Below, piece by piece: positions 29,151 to 39,861 of a stretch of 64,000 bases of DNA. The notes below the pieces were generated by a model, which did not search any database, was not told the DNA's origin, and saw nothing but the letters and a program-made list of their open reading frames with translations. Location: assembly GCF_012971745.1 (NCBI RefSeq), contig NZ_CP048834.1, positions 5,217,001 through 5,281,000 on the forward strand, read 5' to 3'. This DNA is from Starkeya sp. ORNL1 (lineage in GTDB: Bacteria > Pseudomonadota > Alphaproteobacteria > Rhizobiales > Xanthobacteraceae). Position 1 is the stretch's first letter, and every line of letters starts with the position of its first letter. Position numbers and translations under genes: made by a program.

Positions 29151-29897
29151 CTAATCTAAATCCACGTGGCTCTCGACATGCCTCGCGAGCTTGAGCGTAT
29201 GGTCCCGGACCAGCCGCTCGGCACGGTCCGCGTCCCGCGCCTCGAGAGCTTGGATGATCTCCTCGTGGTCGGCCGCCGAACGCTGCGCCCGGTCCAGTTC
29301 GAAGATCGTGCGGTGACGGATGGCCCGAACATGGAGGAACAGGTTATCCGTCATCGCTGCGAGCAGGCTGGAGCCGCTCAGCCGGATCAGCGCCTGATGG
29401 AAATTGATATTCGCGGACGAATATTCATCCCACCGCTCGCGCTCGATCCGGGAGAGATCGAACTCCTTGAAATAGACCCTCAATCCGGCGATCGCCTCGT
29501 CGCTCGCGCGCTGCGTGGCGAGGCGGGCCGCCATGCTTTCCAGTGCCGCCCAGGCCTCGATCATCTCGATGATCTCGGCCTTGGTCCGGCGCACCACCAA
29601 TATGCCACGGCGGGGAACGGCACGAAGCAGGCCTTCCTGCTCCAGCATCGCCACCGCCTCGCGGATCGGCGTCCGGCTCGCGCCCAGCCGCTCCGAGATG
29701 TCCCGTTCGTCCAGCAGCAACGGCTCGTTGGAGCCGTAGATGTTCATGCTGGTGATGGCTTCCTTGAGGGCGGCGTAAGCTTTGCTTTTGAAGCTCTCCT
29801 TCGCCGGCAGCCGCTCGATGGCCAGGCCATGTTCGCCGCTCTGCCAACGCTTGCTCACCGCTGCCCCGTTCGTGCCCACACCTGCCTTGTTGCTCAC
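29151..29897 (-). CDS. FCD-type GntR regulator of the oxalate genes (1)
   Basis: 248 aa from GTG 29897. Winged helix (LDERDISERLGASRTPIREAVAMLE, read in two parts LDERDISERLGASR and TPIREAVAML) and C-terminal FCD domain with metal-type His residues (NFHQALIRLSG; DHEEIIQAL). The frame is open to a TTG at 29966, but that stretch contains the operator palindromes and lacks SD, so the start is inside. It is upstream of oxc and likely autoregulated. Confidence 0.85.
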   Translation of the reverse strand: MSNKAGVGTNGAAVSKRWQSGEHGLAIERLPAKESFKSKAYAALKEAITSMNIYGSNEPLLLDERDISERLGASRTPIREAVAMLEQEGLLRAVPRRGILVVRRTKAEIIEMIEAWAALESMAARLATQRASDEAIAGLRVYFKEFDLSRIERERWDEYSSANINFHQALIRLSGSSLLAAMTDNLFLHVRAIRHRTIFELDRAQRSAADHEEIIQALEARDADRAERLVRDHTLKLARHVESHVDLD

Positions 29898-29940
29898 GAG
29901 AACGCCCTCGGCGGGGACGCCCGCGGGATTTCCGGGAAAT

Positions 29941-30063
29941 TGGCATACCAAATACCAACGTGTCAATCTGGTATGCCGAATTTCAACAGCGTGCCGCTAC
30001 GTCGTTTACCTTATTCTGCGCCATTCGAGCCCCTCCGGGACAACGTCAATATGCAGTATACCA
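29941..30063. promoter_or_regulatory. Cluster of GntR-type boxes
   Basis: TGGCATACCA (29941-29950), overlapping AATACCAA, TGGTATGCCG (29969-29978) and CAGTATACCA (30054-30063) lie between the first GntR gene and the divergent GNAT gene. These are variants of the TGGTATACCA palindrome bound by FCD-type GntR proteins. Confidence 0.55.
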
Positions 30064-30118
30064 CGGATGTTGCGAAGGAAAACGTGCGTCGGTGCGGTTG
30101 TTTGCATTACCAAGGGGC

Positions 30119-30619
30119 ATGATCGAATTTCGCCCGGAAGCGCCGGAAGACCGAGCGGTGATCCACGCGATCAACCAGGCCGCCTTCGATGGCGCGTTCG
30201 AGGCCGAACTGGTCGATCAGCTTCGGGAAGACGGCTTGTTCCTCCTCTCGCTGGTCGCGACGATCGACGGCGCCGTTACCGGCCATGTGCTGTTCAGCCG
30301 GTTGGGCGTGATCCTCGATGGGCGGGCGGTCGCGGCCGCGGCGCTGGCGCCGGTCGCCGTACTGCCGGAATTCCAGCGCCGCGGCATCGGTTCAAGGCTC
30401 ATCGAGGAGGGGCTCGCGGCGCTGCCGGCACGGGGAATCACCGCGGTGTTCGTGCTCGGACACGAGGATTACTATCCGCGCTTCGGCTTCTCGCCGGAAC
30501 TGGCGCGCCGCTTCGAATCGCCGTTTCCGGTCGATGCATTCATGGCGCTGGAACTGGTGCCCAGGGCGCTGGACGGCAAAAGCGGGCAGGTGACGTATCC
30601 GCCTGCGTTCGGGATCTGA
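30119..30619 (+). CDS. GNAT N-acetyltransferase (YhbS-like)
   Basis: 166 aa. It begins MIEFRPEAPEDRAVIHAIN; the acetyl-CoA loop is PEFQRRGIGSRLIEEGL and the typical YhbS stretch is VFVLGHEDYYPRFGF. The acceptor is unknown. ATG 30119 is chosen because AAGGGG precedes it. It sits between the two GntR genes of the oxalate cluster without an obvious link to oxalate. Confidence 0.88.
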   Translation: MIEFRPEAPEDRAVIHAINQAAFDGAFEAELVDQLREDGLFLLSLVATIDGAVTGHVLFSRLGVILDGRAVAAAALAPVAVLPEFQRRGIGSRLIEEGLAALPARGITAVFVLGHEDYYPRFGFSPELARRFESPFPVDAFMALELVPRALDGKSGQVTYPPAFGI

Positions 30620-30631
30620 GCAACGATCGGT

Positions 30632-30668
30632 CGTCATCCCGGAACGGCCGCAAGGCCGGCCCGGGATT
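30632..30668. repeat. Short family C repeat with intact IS110 target site
   Basis: CGTCATCCCGGA (30632-30643) followed by ACGGCCGCAAGGCCGG and CCCGGGATTG. Only the first half of the family C unit is present. Confidence 0.75.
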
Positions 30669-30689
30669 GTGTGACGATCCAAGTTCAAG

Positions 30690-31391
30690 TCACGACGGGA
30701 ACTTGCCGTGCTTCTCGACATGGGCGGCGAGGCCGAGCGTGTGCTCGCGCACCAGGCGCTCGGCGAGGTCGGCATCGCGGGCGACCAGGGCGGCGATGAT
30801 GGCGCGGTGTTCCTGCAGCGAGCGCTCGGAGCGATTCTCCTGGCGCACCGACACCGCGCGGATGCCGCGGATGTGGATGAACAGGTTCTCCGTCATCTCG
30901 CCGATCATGGCGCAGCCGGAGAGCCCGATGATGGTCTGGTGGAAGCGGATATTGGCGTCCGAGTACTCGTTCATGTGCTCGGAGGGCGCCCCCTCCTCGA
31001 AGTCGTGGAACATGTCGCGCAGGCTGGCGAGGTCATGGTCGCTGGCGCGGGCGGTAGCGAGGCGCGCCGCCATGCTCTCCAGCGCCGCCCACACCGTGAT
31101 CATGTCGATGATCTCGGCCTTGGACTTGCGCACCACGAAGATGCCGCGCCGCGGCACCGAGCGTACGAAGCCCTCCTGCTCCAGCACGGTGAGCGCCTCG
31201 CGGATCGGGGTGCGGCTGACGCCGAGATCGGTCGACAATTGCCGCTCATCCAGCCGGATGTCGCCATCCTGGCCGTACATGTCCATCTCGGTGATGGCCT
31301 TCTTGATGGCATCATAGGCAAGTGTGCGCAGGCTCGTATTCGCCGCGAGCGGGGCAATGTTCAGTCTCATCTGCGTATCGGCGGCTTCCAC
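30690..31391 (-). CDS. FCD-type GntR regulator of the oxalate genes (2)
   Basis: 233 aa from GTG 31391 (SD GAGGAA). The wHTH motif RQLSTDLGVSRTPIREAL and the FCD domain (RFHQTIIGLSG, EHRAIIAALVARDADLAE) closely match the first regulator, so they are paralogues. It is divergent from oxlT 1, with a shared 490 bp control region. Confidence 0.88.
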   Translation of the reverse strand: MEAADTQMRLNIAPLAANTSLRTLAYDAIKKAITEMDMYGQDGDIRLDERQLSTDLGVSRTPIREALTVLEQEGFVRSVPRRGIFVVRKSKAEIIDMITVWAALESMAARLATARASDHDLASLRDMFHDFEEGAPSEHMNEYSDANIRFHQTIIGLSGCAMIGEMTENLFIHIRGIRAVSVRQENRSERSLQEHRAIIAALVARDADLAERLVREHTLGLAAHVEKHGKFPS

Positions 31392-31881
31392 GGCGGTTCC
31401 TCGTCAGTTTTGCGTTCTGCTTTTTATGGGGCCGTTCCCGCTTCACATCGGGCTCTCATGCATTCGCGCCTGATTCTTCACCGGCGCGCAGCCGTGTGCA
31501 GGATCATACAACATAAAATGAATGTCCATCCGGGTGATATGCCGGTGTCCGGCATACGTGATGGCGTGCGCCATATGCGCAGGCGCGTCGGCTGACCTAC
31601 AGGTCGCGGCATATGACGCAGAGGCCGTACACCGCCTTTTCGGCATTCCGTTGCGGTCGTTTGCGCACATTCGAGCTCAATGTCGATGACGTTGCGTCAT
31701 GTAACGGAGCGAAAAATTTGCGAAAATCTGGCATACAGTATTTTGCGTAAGGCGTAATTCATAGTATATGACTCCGAATGCCATGCTCACGCGGCGTCAG
31801 TGTCGCCTGAAGCTGTGCGTAATCAATAAGAACAACATACGTAAAACTTGCATCTTCCGTTAGGAAACATCCGAGGACATC
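31392..31881. promoter_or_regulatory. Control region of gntR 2 and oxlT 1
   Basis: 490 bp without a gene, AT-richer toward oxlT. TGGCATACAGTATTTT (31729-31744) is the clearest operator and shares ATACAGTATT with the frc 1 upstream box. The oxlT SD GAGGA lies just before ATG 31882. Nothing else was recognised. Confidence 0.5.
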
Positions 31882-33168
31882 ATGAGTACTTCCCCAGGGT
31901 CATCTGTGAATAAGGCGCGCTGGCTCCAGCTGGTATTCGGCATCATCTGCATGTGCATGATTGCGAACATGCAGTATGGCTGGACCTTCTTCGTGAATCC
32001 GATCCAGGAACGTCATGGCTGGGATCGCGCGGCGATCCAGGTGGCGTTCTCGATCTTCATCGTGACCGAGACCTGGCTGGTGCCGGTCGAAGGCTGGTTC
32101 GTCGACAAATACGGCCCGCGTATCGTCGTGCTGTTCGGCGGCATCATGTGCGGCCTCGCCTGGGTGCTGAACGCCTACGCCACCTCGTTGGCCATGCTCT
32201 ATGTCGGTGCGGCGGTCGGCGGCATCGGCGCCGGCGCCGTCTATGGCACCTGCGTCGGCAACTCGCTGAAGTGGTTCCCGGACAAGCGCGGCCTCGCTGC
32301 CGGCCTGACCGCTGCGGGCTTCGGCGCCGGATCCGCGCTGACCGTGATTCCGATCCAGAACATGATCAAGAATCAGGGTTATGAGGCGGCCTTCCTGTAT
32401 TTCGGCATCGGCCAGGGCGTCATCATCACCTTGATCGCGCTGTTCCTCGTCGCGCCGAAGAAGAGCGACGTTGCCGCCGCGGTGGCGAAGGTCGTGCAGA
32501 GCGCGCGCGAGTTCTCGCCGAAGGAGATGCTGACCACGCCGCTGTTCTGGGTGATGTACCTGATGTTCGTCATGATGGCCGCCGGCGGCCTGATGGCGAC
32601 CGCCCAGCTCGGCCCGATCGCCAAGGATTTCGGCATCGCCGACGTGCCGGTCAGCCTGATCGGCATCACTCTGCCGGCGCTCACCTTCGCCGCCGCCATC
32701 GACCGCGTGCTCAACGGCCTCACCCGCCCGTTCTTCGGCTGGGTGTCGGACCATATCGGCCGCGAGAACACCATGTTCGTGGCCTTCGCCATCGAGGGCG
32801 TCGGCATCTATGCGCTCAGCATCCTCGGTCATAACCCGGTGCTGTTCGTGGTGCTGACCGGTATCGTGTTCTTTGCCTGGGGCGAGATCTACTCGCTGTT
32901 CCCGGCGATGTGCGGCGACGCCTTCGGCTCGAAGTTCGCCACCACCAATGCCGGCCTGCTCTACACCGCCAAGGGCACGGCGGCGCTGATCGTGCCGTTC
33001 ACCAGCATCCTCACCACCGCGACCGGCAGCTGGCACGCGGTGTTCGTCTCCGCCGCGGTGCTCAACATCGTCGCCGCTCTGATGGCGCTGGTGATCCTGA
33101 AGCCGTTGCGCCGCTCGCACGCTGCCGCAGCGCAGGCGCAGAAGCTGGACGCCGTGCCCGCCGAATGA
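31882..33168 (+). CDS. oxlT: OxlT-like oxalate/formate antiporter 1
   Basis: 428 aa MFS carrier with 12 predicted TM helices. Oxalate uptake in exchange for formate is the family role. Motifs: the loop 2-3 motif DKYGPR, RGLAAGLTAAGFGAGSAL, and candidates for the two charged residues known in OxlT (Arg272, Lys355) in LNGLTRPFFGWVSD and LYTAKGTAAL. Length is normal. A terminator follows at 33227. It pairs with the second copy at 33842. Confidence 0.9.
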   Translation: MSTSPGSSVNKARWLQLVFGIICMCMIANMQYGWTFFVNPIQERHGWDRAAIQVAFSIFIVTETWLVPVEGWFVDKYGPRIVVLFGGIMCGLAWVLNAYATSLAMLYVGAAVGGIGAGAVYGTCVGNSLKWFPDKRGLAAGLTAAGFGAGSALTVIPIQNMIKNQGYEAAFLYFGIGQGVIITLIALFLVAPKKSDVAAAVAKVVQSAREFSPKEMLTTPLFWVMYLMFVMMAAGGLMATAQLGPIAKDFGIADVPVSLIGITLPALTFAAAIDRVLNGLTRPFFGWVSDHIGRENTMFVAFAIEGVGIYALSILGHNPVLFVVLTGIVFFAWGEIYSLFPAMCGDAFGSKFATTNAGLLYTAKGTAALIVPFTSILTTATGSWHAVFVSAAVLNIVAALMALVILKPLRRSHAAAAQAQKLDAVPAE

Positions 33169-33226
33169 GGCGGTCGCCATCAGCCTGGCTTCTGCCAGCC
33201 TGAGTTTCTGTCGGACTGAACTTCAG

Positions 33227-33250
33227 GGGCGTGTCCTTCCGGGCACGCCC
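33227..33250 (+). terminator. Rho-independent terminator of oxlT 1
   Basis: Ten-pair stem (GGGCGTGTCC / GGGCACGCCC, one G-U) with a 4 nt loop and TTTTT right after. It is 59 bp past the stop. Confidence 0.92.
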
Positions 33251-33841
33251 TTTTTGTTTGTCCGGCGTGGAACGTCATGCTTCCGTCATCGCCCGCGCCA
33301 GGCGGAAGCCGATATCGCATGTAGTCGCGGCGATGAATCCCCGTCCTCGTCGGGCGACGGGAGATTTTCCGCCTCTTCAACCAAAGTCGATTGCCCCAAG
33401 GCCTCTGGCCATATGCCTCAACGTTGCTTCATCGTAGATGTTATAAACTAAACTATTATATATCAATATTCGTGTACGAATACACGATGAGCCAGAACTT
33501 GAACCCAAGATATGGAAATATCATTGGTCGATATCTTTGGTCTTTTTGAGTTGCGTAGCCTCGAAAAATAGATTTGGCATACATAATATTGTCGATTATG
33601 ATCCATCCCAAGCGGGTCGGGTCCGTATACCCTGCGTCAGGCTGTTTGGCCGTTACGGCAGCGGCAGGCGAGGGGGCGGCAACCGAACAACCTCACGGAG
33701 CCAAACTCCGACATTCGTGACTGCCGCGGGGCGATGATTTCGCCCCGGCGGCCAAAACAAACGACGGCTCCGTTCCCTGGGGAACGAGGGCCGCAAAAGC
33801 CGATCCGCGGCTGAGTCTTGATCTTGGAGAGGAGAAACGCC
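33251..33841. promoter_or_regulatory. Long leader region of oxlT 2
   Basis: 591 bp without a convincing gene. At 33430-33600 there is an AT-rich island unlike its surroundings. It holds CGTGTA-CGAA-TACACG (about 33471-33486), a 6 bp-arm inverted repeat, and TGGCATACAT (33575-33584), a GntR half-box. CGTATACC follows near 33625. The second half may be a long 5' UTR. Confidence 0.4.
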
Positions 33842-35161
33842 TTGAGCACGTCGAGCACCGCAACGGCCGGCTCGGTGTCCGAACAGACCCGCTGGATGCA
33901 GCTGGTCGCGGGCATCGTCTGCATGGTGGCCGCCGCCAACATCCAGTACGCCTGGACCCTGTTCGTCCCCGAAATCACCAAGGAATTCGGCTGGTCGCGC
34001 GCCGCGATCCAGACCACCTTCACCATCTTCGTCGTGGTCCAGACCTGGCTGGCGCCGATCGAGGGCTACTTCATCGACAAGTACGGCCCCCGGGTCATGG
34101 TCCTGATCGGCGGCCTGTTTACCGGCCTGTCGTGGGTGGTGAACTCCTATGCCGACAGCCTGACCCTCTATTATGTGGGCGCGGTCATCGGCGGCATCGG
34201 CGTCGGCTGCGTCTACGCCACCTGCATCAACGCCGCGATCAAGTGGTTCCCGGACAAGCGCGGCCTCGCGGTCGGCCTTACCGCCGGCGGCTATGGTGCG
34301 GGTTCGGCGCTGACCATCCTGCCGATCGCCAACATGCTCTCCACCAGCGGCGTGTCCGAGACCTTCTGGTTCTTCGGCCTCATCCAGGGCGGCATCATCA
34401 TCGTCGCCGCGCTGTTCCTGAAGGCGCCGCCGAAGGACCTCGTGCCGGCTTCCGGCAAGCTCGCCCAGTCCCGTCGCGACTACACGCTCCCCGAGGCGCT
34501 GCGCTCGCCGGTGTTCTGGGTGATGGCTGCGATGTTCATCGGCACGGTCACCGGCGGCCTGATGGCGGTGGCCCAGCTCGGCGTCATCGCGCAGGATCTC
34601 GGCGTGAAGGACTTCCAGGTGAACCTCTATTTCGTCACCATGGCGGCCCTGCCTTTCGCGCTGATGCTCGACCGCGTCATGAACGGCATTTCGCGTCCGC
34701 TGTTCGGCTGGATCTCCGACCATATCGGCCGTGAGAAGACCATGTTCATCGCCTTCACCATCGAAGGCCTCGGCATCGTCGCGCTCGGTACCTTCGGCCA
34801 CAATCCGTGGGCGTTCCTCATCCTCTCGGGCATGGTGTTCCTGGCCTGGGGCGAGGTCTACTCGCTGTTCTCGGCGACCACGGCCGACACCTTCGGCACC
34901 AAGCACGTCGCCAAGATCTATGGCGTGCTCTATTGCGCCAAGGGCGTCGCGGCGCTCCTTGTGCCGTTCGGCAACATCCTGATGGAAGCCACCGGCACTT
35001 GGTCGAGCGTGCTCTACACCGTCGCGGCGATGGACCTTTCGGCGGCGTTCGCGGCACTGTTCGTGCTGCGCCCGATGCTGATCAAGCACCATGCCGCCAA
35101 TGCGGAATGGGCCAAGGCCAACGGCATCACGCTGGCCCCGGCCACGGCCGGCGGGCACTGA
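33842..35161 (+). CDS. oxlT: OxlT-like oxalate/formate antiporter 2
   Basis: 439 aa MFS carrier, clearly paralogous to the first copy (IKWFPDKRGLAVGLTAGG, MNGISRPLFGWISDHIGRE, LYCAKGVAAL). The corresponding Arg and Lys are kept, so dicarboxylate exchange is expected here too. The start is a TTG at 33842, 8 nt after GAGGAG; the upstream TTG at 33818 would place the SD inside the coding region. Followed by a terminator. Confidence 0.9.
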   Translation: MSTSSTATAGSVSEQTRWMQLVAGIVCMVAAANIQYAWTLFVPEITKEFGWSRAAIQTTFTIFVVVQTWLAPIEGYFIDKYGPRVMVLIGGLFTGLSWVVNSYADSLTLYYVGAVIGGIGVGCVYATCINAAIKWFPDKRGLAVGLTAGGYGAGSALTILPIANMLSTSGVSETFWFFGLIQGGIIIVAALFLKAPPKDLVPASGKLAQSRRDYTLPEALRSPVFWVMAAMFIGTVTGGLMAVAQLGVIAQDLGVKDFQVNLYFVTMAALPFALMLDRVMNGISRPLFGWISDHIGREKTMFIAFTIEGLGIVALGTFGHNPWAFLILSGMVFLAWGEVYSLFSATTADTFGTKHVAKIYGVLYCAKGVAALLVPFGNILMEATGTWSSVLYTVAAMDLSAAFAALFVLRPMLIKHHAANAEWAKANGITLAPATAGGH

Positions 35162-35184
35162 GCCTCGCTTTTGCGAAAAGGAAA

Positions 35185-35209
35185 GGGCGCCTCTCGGGGC
35201 GCCCTTTTT
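35185..35209 (+). terminator. Rho-independent terminator of oxlT 2
   Basis: 7 bp stem (GGGCGCC / GGCGCCC), 6 nt loop, then TTTTT. It lies 23 bp after the stop and next to the convergent NUDIX gene. Confidence 0.92.
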
Positions 35210-35214
35210 GTTTG

Positions 35215-35637
35215 TCAGCGCGAATCGAGCACGATCTTCGCCAGGAACTCGACCTTCACGCTCGCCGTGGTGCCGAGCGTCGCAATCTCCGCAAGGTCGA
35301 ACCAGCGCGTCTCCAGCGCGTCGTCGGCGGCGAGGCCCTCGCCGGCGAGCCAGCGGCAGCGGACCGCGATCATCGCGAAATGATGGGCGAGGGCGCCCTC
35401 GCCATCATGCTCGATGAAGTCGAGCACGGTGATGAGTGCGGGCGCGTCGGCCGCGATCCCGGTCTCCTCCTCCAGTTCGCGTAGCGCCGCCTCGCGGTAC
35501 GGCTCGCCCGGCTCGACCCGCCCGCCGGGAAAGCCCCAGCGGCCCTGGTCCGGCGGATTGGCGCGGCGCACCAGCAGAACCTGATCGCTCCGCGCCACCA
35601 CGGCGAGGACGGCGACGGTGGGACGGATGGTGCTCAT
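35215..35637 (-). CDS. NUDIX hydrolase
   Basis: 140 aa. Complete Nudix box from GGRVEPGEPYREAAL to RELEEETGI (about 38-61), with the metal-binding REXXEE. N-terminal PTVAVLAVVARSDQVLLVRR is typical of ADP-ribose or nucleotide-sugar pyrophosphatases. The substrate cannot be stated. A single short gene, convergent with oxlT 2. Confidence 0.9.
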   Translation of the reverse strand: MSTIRPTVAVLAVVARSDQVLLVRRANPPDQGRWGFPGGRVEPGEPYREAALRELEEETGIAADAPALITVLDFIEHDGEGALAHHFAMIAVRCRWLAGEGLAADDALETRWFDLAEIATLGTTASVKVEFLAKIVLDSR

Positions 35638-35679
35638 TTCAACCGGGCTCCTTCAAGTCAGACCGAAAATTCCAAGTGG

Positions 35680-35766
35680 CCCTCATCCCCGGGCTGACCC
35701 GGGGATGAGGGTGTGTGAAAGCGGTTGGCGATCCCGGATCGGCCCGATGGGCCGTCCGGGATGACG
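35680..35766. repeat. 14 bp hairpin plus reversed family C unit
   Basis: A perfect 14 bp hairpin (35680-35693 with 35698-35711, CCCTCATCCCCGGG arms) is followed by GATCCCGGATCGGCC ... TCCGGGATGACG (35730-35766). The last 12 bases are an intact IS110 target site in the opposite orientation. It may terminate thiC, which ends just after it. Confidence 0.75.
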
Positions 35767-35783
35767 CCTGTTCAAGGATAGAC

Positions 35784-37850
<2,067 letters not shown>

Positions 37851-38016
37851 CGTGGTCATTACGGCGGCAATCGATCGGGCTGTCAACGCACACACGCGTT
37901 GCTTAAAAGTTTAAAGGGATTCGTAACGATGTTTTCATGAAACCATTGCGCCGCGGGCCACTCGGGAACTCACTGGGGGAAGCCGGTTTATCCCTTCGTA
38001 ACAAGGGAGTGCAGAT

Positions 38017-38382
38017 GTGAGCACGCCGCGTATCCTGATCGTCGAAGACGACATGTTTGTCGCGCTCGACCTCGAGACTATCGTCTTGCAGGAGGCCGAG
38101 GCGGAGGTCGTCTCGGTTGCCAGCGTGTCCGCTGCCGAGCGTGCGGCTGATGACATCGACATGGCGATCCTCGACATCGATGTAGCGGACGGCAAGACCT
38201 ACGATCTCGCCCGTCGGCTGCGCCAGAGGCACACGCCCTTCATCTTCGTCTCCGCCTCGCGGCGTGATGAATTGCCCGGCGAGTTGAAGGCCGCCCCATT
38301 CATCGCCAAACCCTACGATCCCGCGGCCATCACGCGCGAAGTCCGTCGCGCGCTCGCGTACCACGCCCAGGCCGCCGAATAG
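38017..38382 (+). CDS. Single-domain response regulator (receiver only)
   Basis: 121 aa, GTG start. Acidic pocket in LIVEDD (10-12), phospho-acceptor Asp53 in AILDIDV, switch Ser79 in FVSAS and Lys98 in IAKPYD. No output domain, so it probably passes phosphate or binds a partner. No histidine kinase is nearby. Confidence 0.92.
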   Translation: MSTPRILIVEDDMFVALDLETIVLQEAEAEVVSVASVSAAERAADDIDMAILDIDVADGKTYDLARRLRQRHTPFIFVSASRRDELPGELKAAPFIAKPYDPAAITREVRRALAYHAQAAE

Positions 38383-38453
38383 CATCCACCCCGCTGCCAC
38401 GTGCCTCCCGCTTGTCGTATAGAGACGTGATCGATCATCGACAGGGGAAGCGC

Positions 38454-39659
38454 ATGCGTGTTCGGCTGGTGGCGGGCGTCGCCGCATTCTTGATGCTGGC
38501 GGCGCAGGGCGCGTCCGCCGCGCCGTGCTCCAGTGGTGCCGGTTTTCCCGCCTGGCTCGCCGAGTTCAAGCGCGAGGCGGCGGCCGACGGCATCTCCGCC
38601 CGCACCATCTCCTCCGCGCTCGACGGCGTCGGCTATGATGGCAGCGTGGTGAAGCTGGACCGCGGGCAGGGCGTGTTCAGCCAGAGCTTCTTCCAGTTCT
38701 CCGACCGCATGGTGGCGAAATATCGCATCGAGCAGGGCGGCGCGCTGATTCGCAAGAATCGCGCGGTGTTCGACCGCATCGAGCAGCGCTTCGGCGTACC
38801 GGCGCCGATCATCGTCGCCTTCTGGGGGCTGGAGACCGATTTCGGCGCCAATATGGGGGACAAGCAGACGGTGCGCTCGGTCGCCACGCTCGCCTATGAT
38901 TGCCGGCGCCCGGAGATGTTCCGCACCCAGTTGGTCGCGGCGCTGAAGATCATCGATCGCGGCGATCTCACCGCGCAGACCATGCGCGGGCCATGGGCCG
39001 GCGAACTCGGCCAGTTCCAGTTCCTGCCCGACCACTATCTGAACTATGGCGTCGATTTCGACGGCGACGGCCGGGTCGACCTCTTGCGCTCCACCCCGGA
39101 CGCCTTGGCCTCGGCCGCCAATTACATCGTCTCGCTCGGCTGGAAGCGCGGCCAGCCCTGGCTGGAAGAGGTGAAGGTGCCGGCCAACCTGCCTTGGGAG
39201 CAGGCCGACCTCTCGATCAAGCTGCCGCGCTCGCAATGGGCCGGCTGGGGCGTGCGGCGCGCGGGCGGCGGTGCGTTGCCGGCCGATGGAGTGGGAGCTT
39301 CGCTGCTGCTGCCGATGGGCCGCAACGGGCCGGCCTTCCTCGCTTATCCGAACTTCGACATCTACACGCAGTGGAACCAGTCGCTGGTCTACGCCACCTC
39401 CGCCGCCTATTTCGCCACACGGCTCAATGGCGCCGGGGCCTATTCGCGCGGGCAGGGCAACATAGCGGTGCTGTCGATGGCGCAGGTGGCGGAATTGCAA
39501 CGCCTGCTCAACGCGCGCGGCCATCATGTCGGCGGCGTCGACGGCAAGTTGGGCGCGGCGACGCGGGCCGCGGTGCGCACCGAACAGCAGCGCCTCGGCC
39601 TGCCGGCGGACTCCTACCCGACGGCCGAACTGATCGCGAAGCTGAAGACGGGCGGATAG
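38454..39659 (+). CDS. Lytic murein transglycosylase, MltB type
   Basis: 401 aa. Signal peptide (MRVRLVAGVAAFLMLAAQGASA). SLT_2 domain with catalytic Glu127 in FWGLETDFGANMG and the partner motif GELGQFQFLPDHYLNYGVD. A C-terminal peptidoglycan-binding domain (about 335-400: LQRLLNARGHHVGGVDGKLG). It cleaves the MurNAc-GlcNAc bond in the periplasm. No lipobox, so it is a soluble form. Start ATG 38454 behind GGGGAAG. Confidence 0.93.
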   Translation: MRVRLVAGVAAFLMLAAQGASAAPCSSGAGFPAWLAEFKREAAADGISARTISSALDGVGYDGSVVKLDRGQGVFSQSFFQFSDRMVAKYRIEQGGALIRKNRAVFDRIEQRFGVPAPIIVAFWGLETDFGANMGDKQTVRSVATLAYDCRRPEMFRTQLVAALKIIDRGDLTAQTMRGPWAGELGQFQFLPDHYLNYGVDFDGDGRVDLLRSTPDALASAANYIVSLGWKRGQPWLEEVKVPANLPWEQADLSIKLPRSQWAGWGVRRAGGGALPADGVGASLLLPMGRNGPAFLAYPNFDIYTQWNQSLVYATSAAYFATRLNGAGAYSRGQGNIAVLSMAQVAELQRLLNARGHHVGGVDGKLGAATRAAVRTEQQRLGLPADSYPTAELIAKLKTGG

Positions 39660-39670
39660 TCTTCCACCTC

Positions 39671-39834
39671 GTCGTCATCCCGCCTTCCAACCAGTCGTCA
39701 TCCCGGACGGCCGCAGGCCGATCCGGGATCGTAAGAAGGTGTGGGCTGGACTTCGCGCGATCCCGGCTCTACGGCTTCGCCGGAGCCTCTCCTCGGGCTT
39801 GCCGGAGGCAAGACCCGTGGGGCCGGGATGACGT
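39671..39834. repeat. Family C repeat with intact IS110 target site
   Basis: CGTCATCCCG at 39672, then a full CGTCATCCCGGA (39696-39707), CGGCCGCAGGCCGATCCGGG, a middle segment with an extra stem, and GGGGCCGGGATGACG. It fills most of the 202 bp between two convergent genes. Confidence 0.85.
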
Positions 39835-39861
39835 CTTACCCTAGGGATGACGTCTCACTAA

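Noticed and set aside
29151..29966. GntR start at TTG 29966
   Set aside because: That extension contains the TGGCATACCA operator and has no SD; the GTG at 29897 is more credible.
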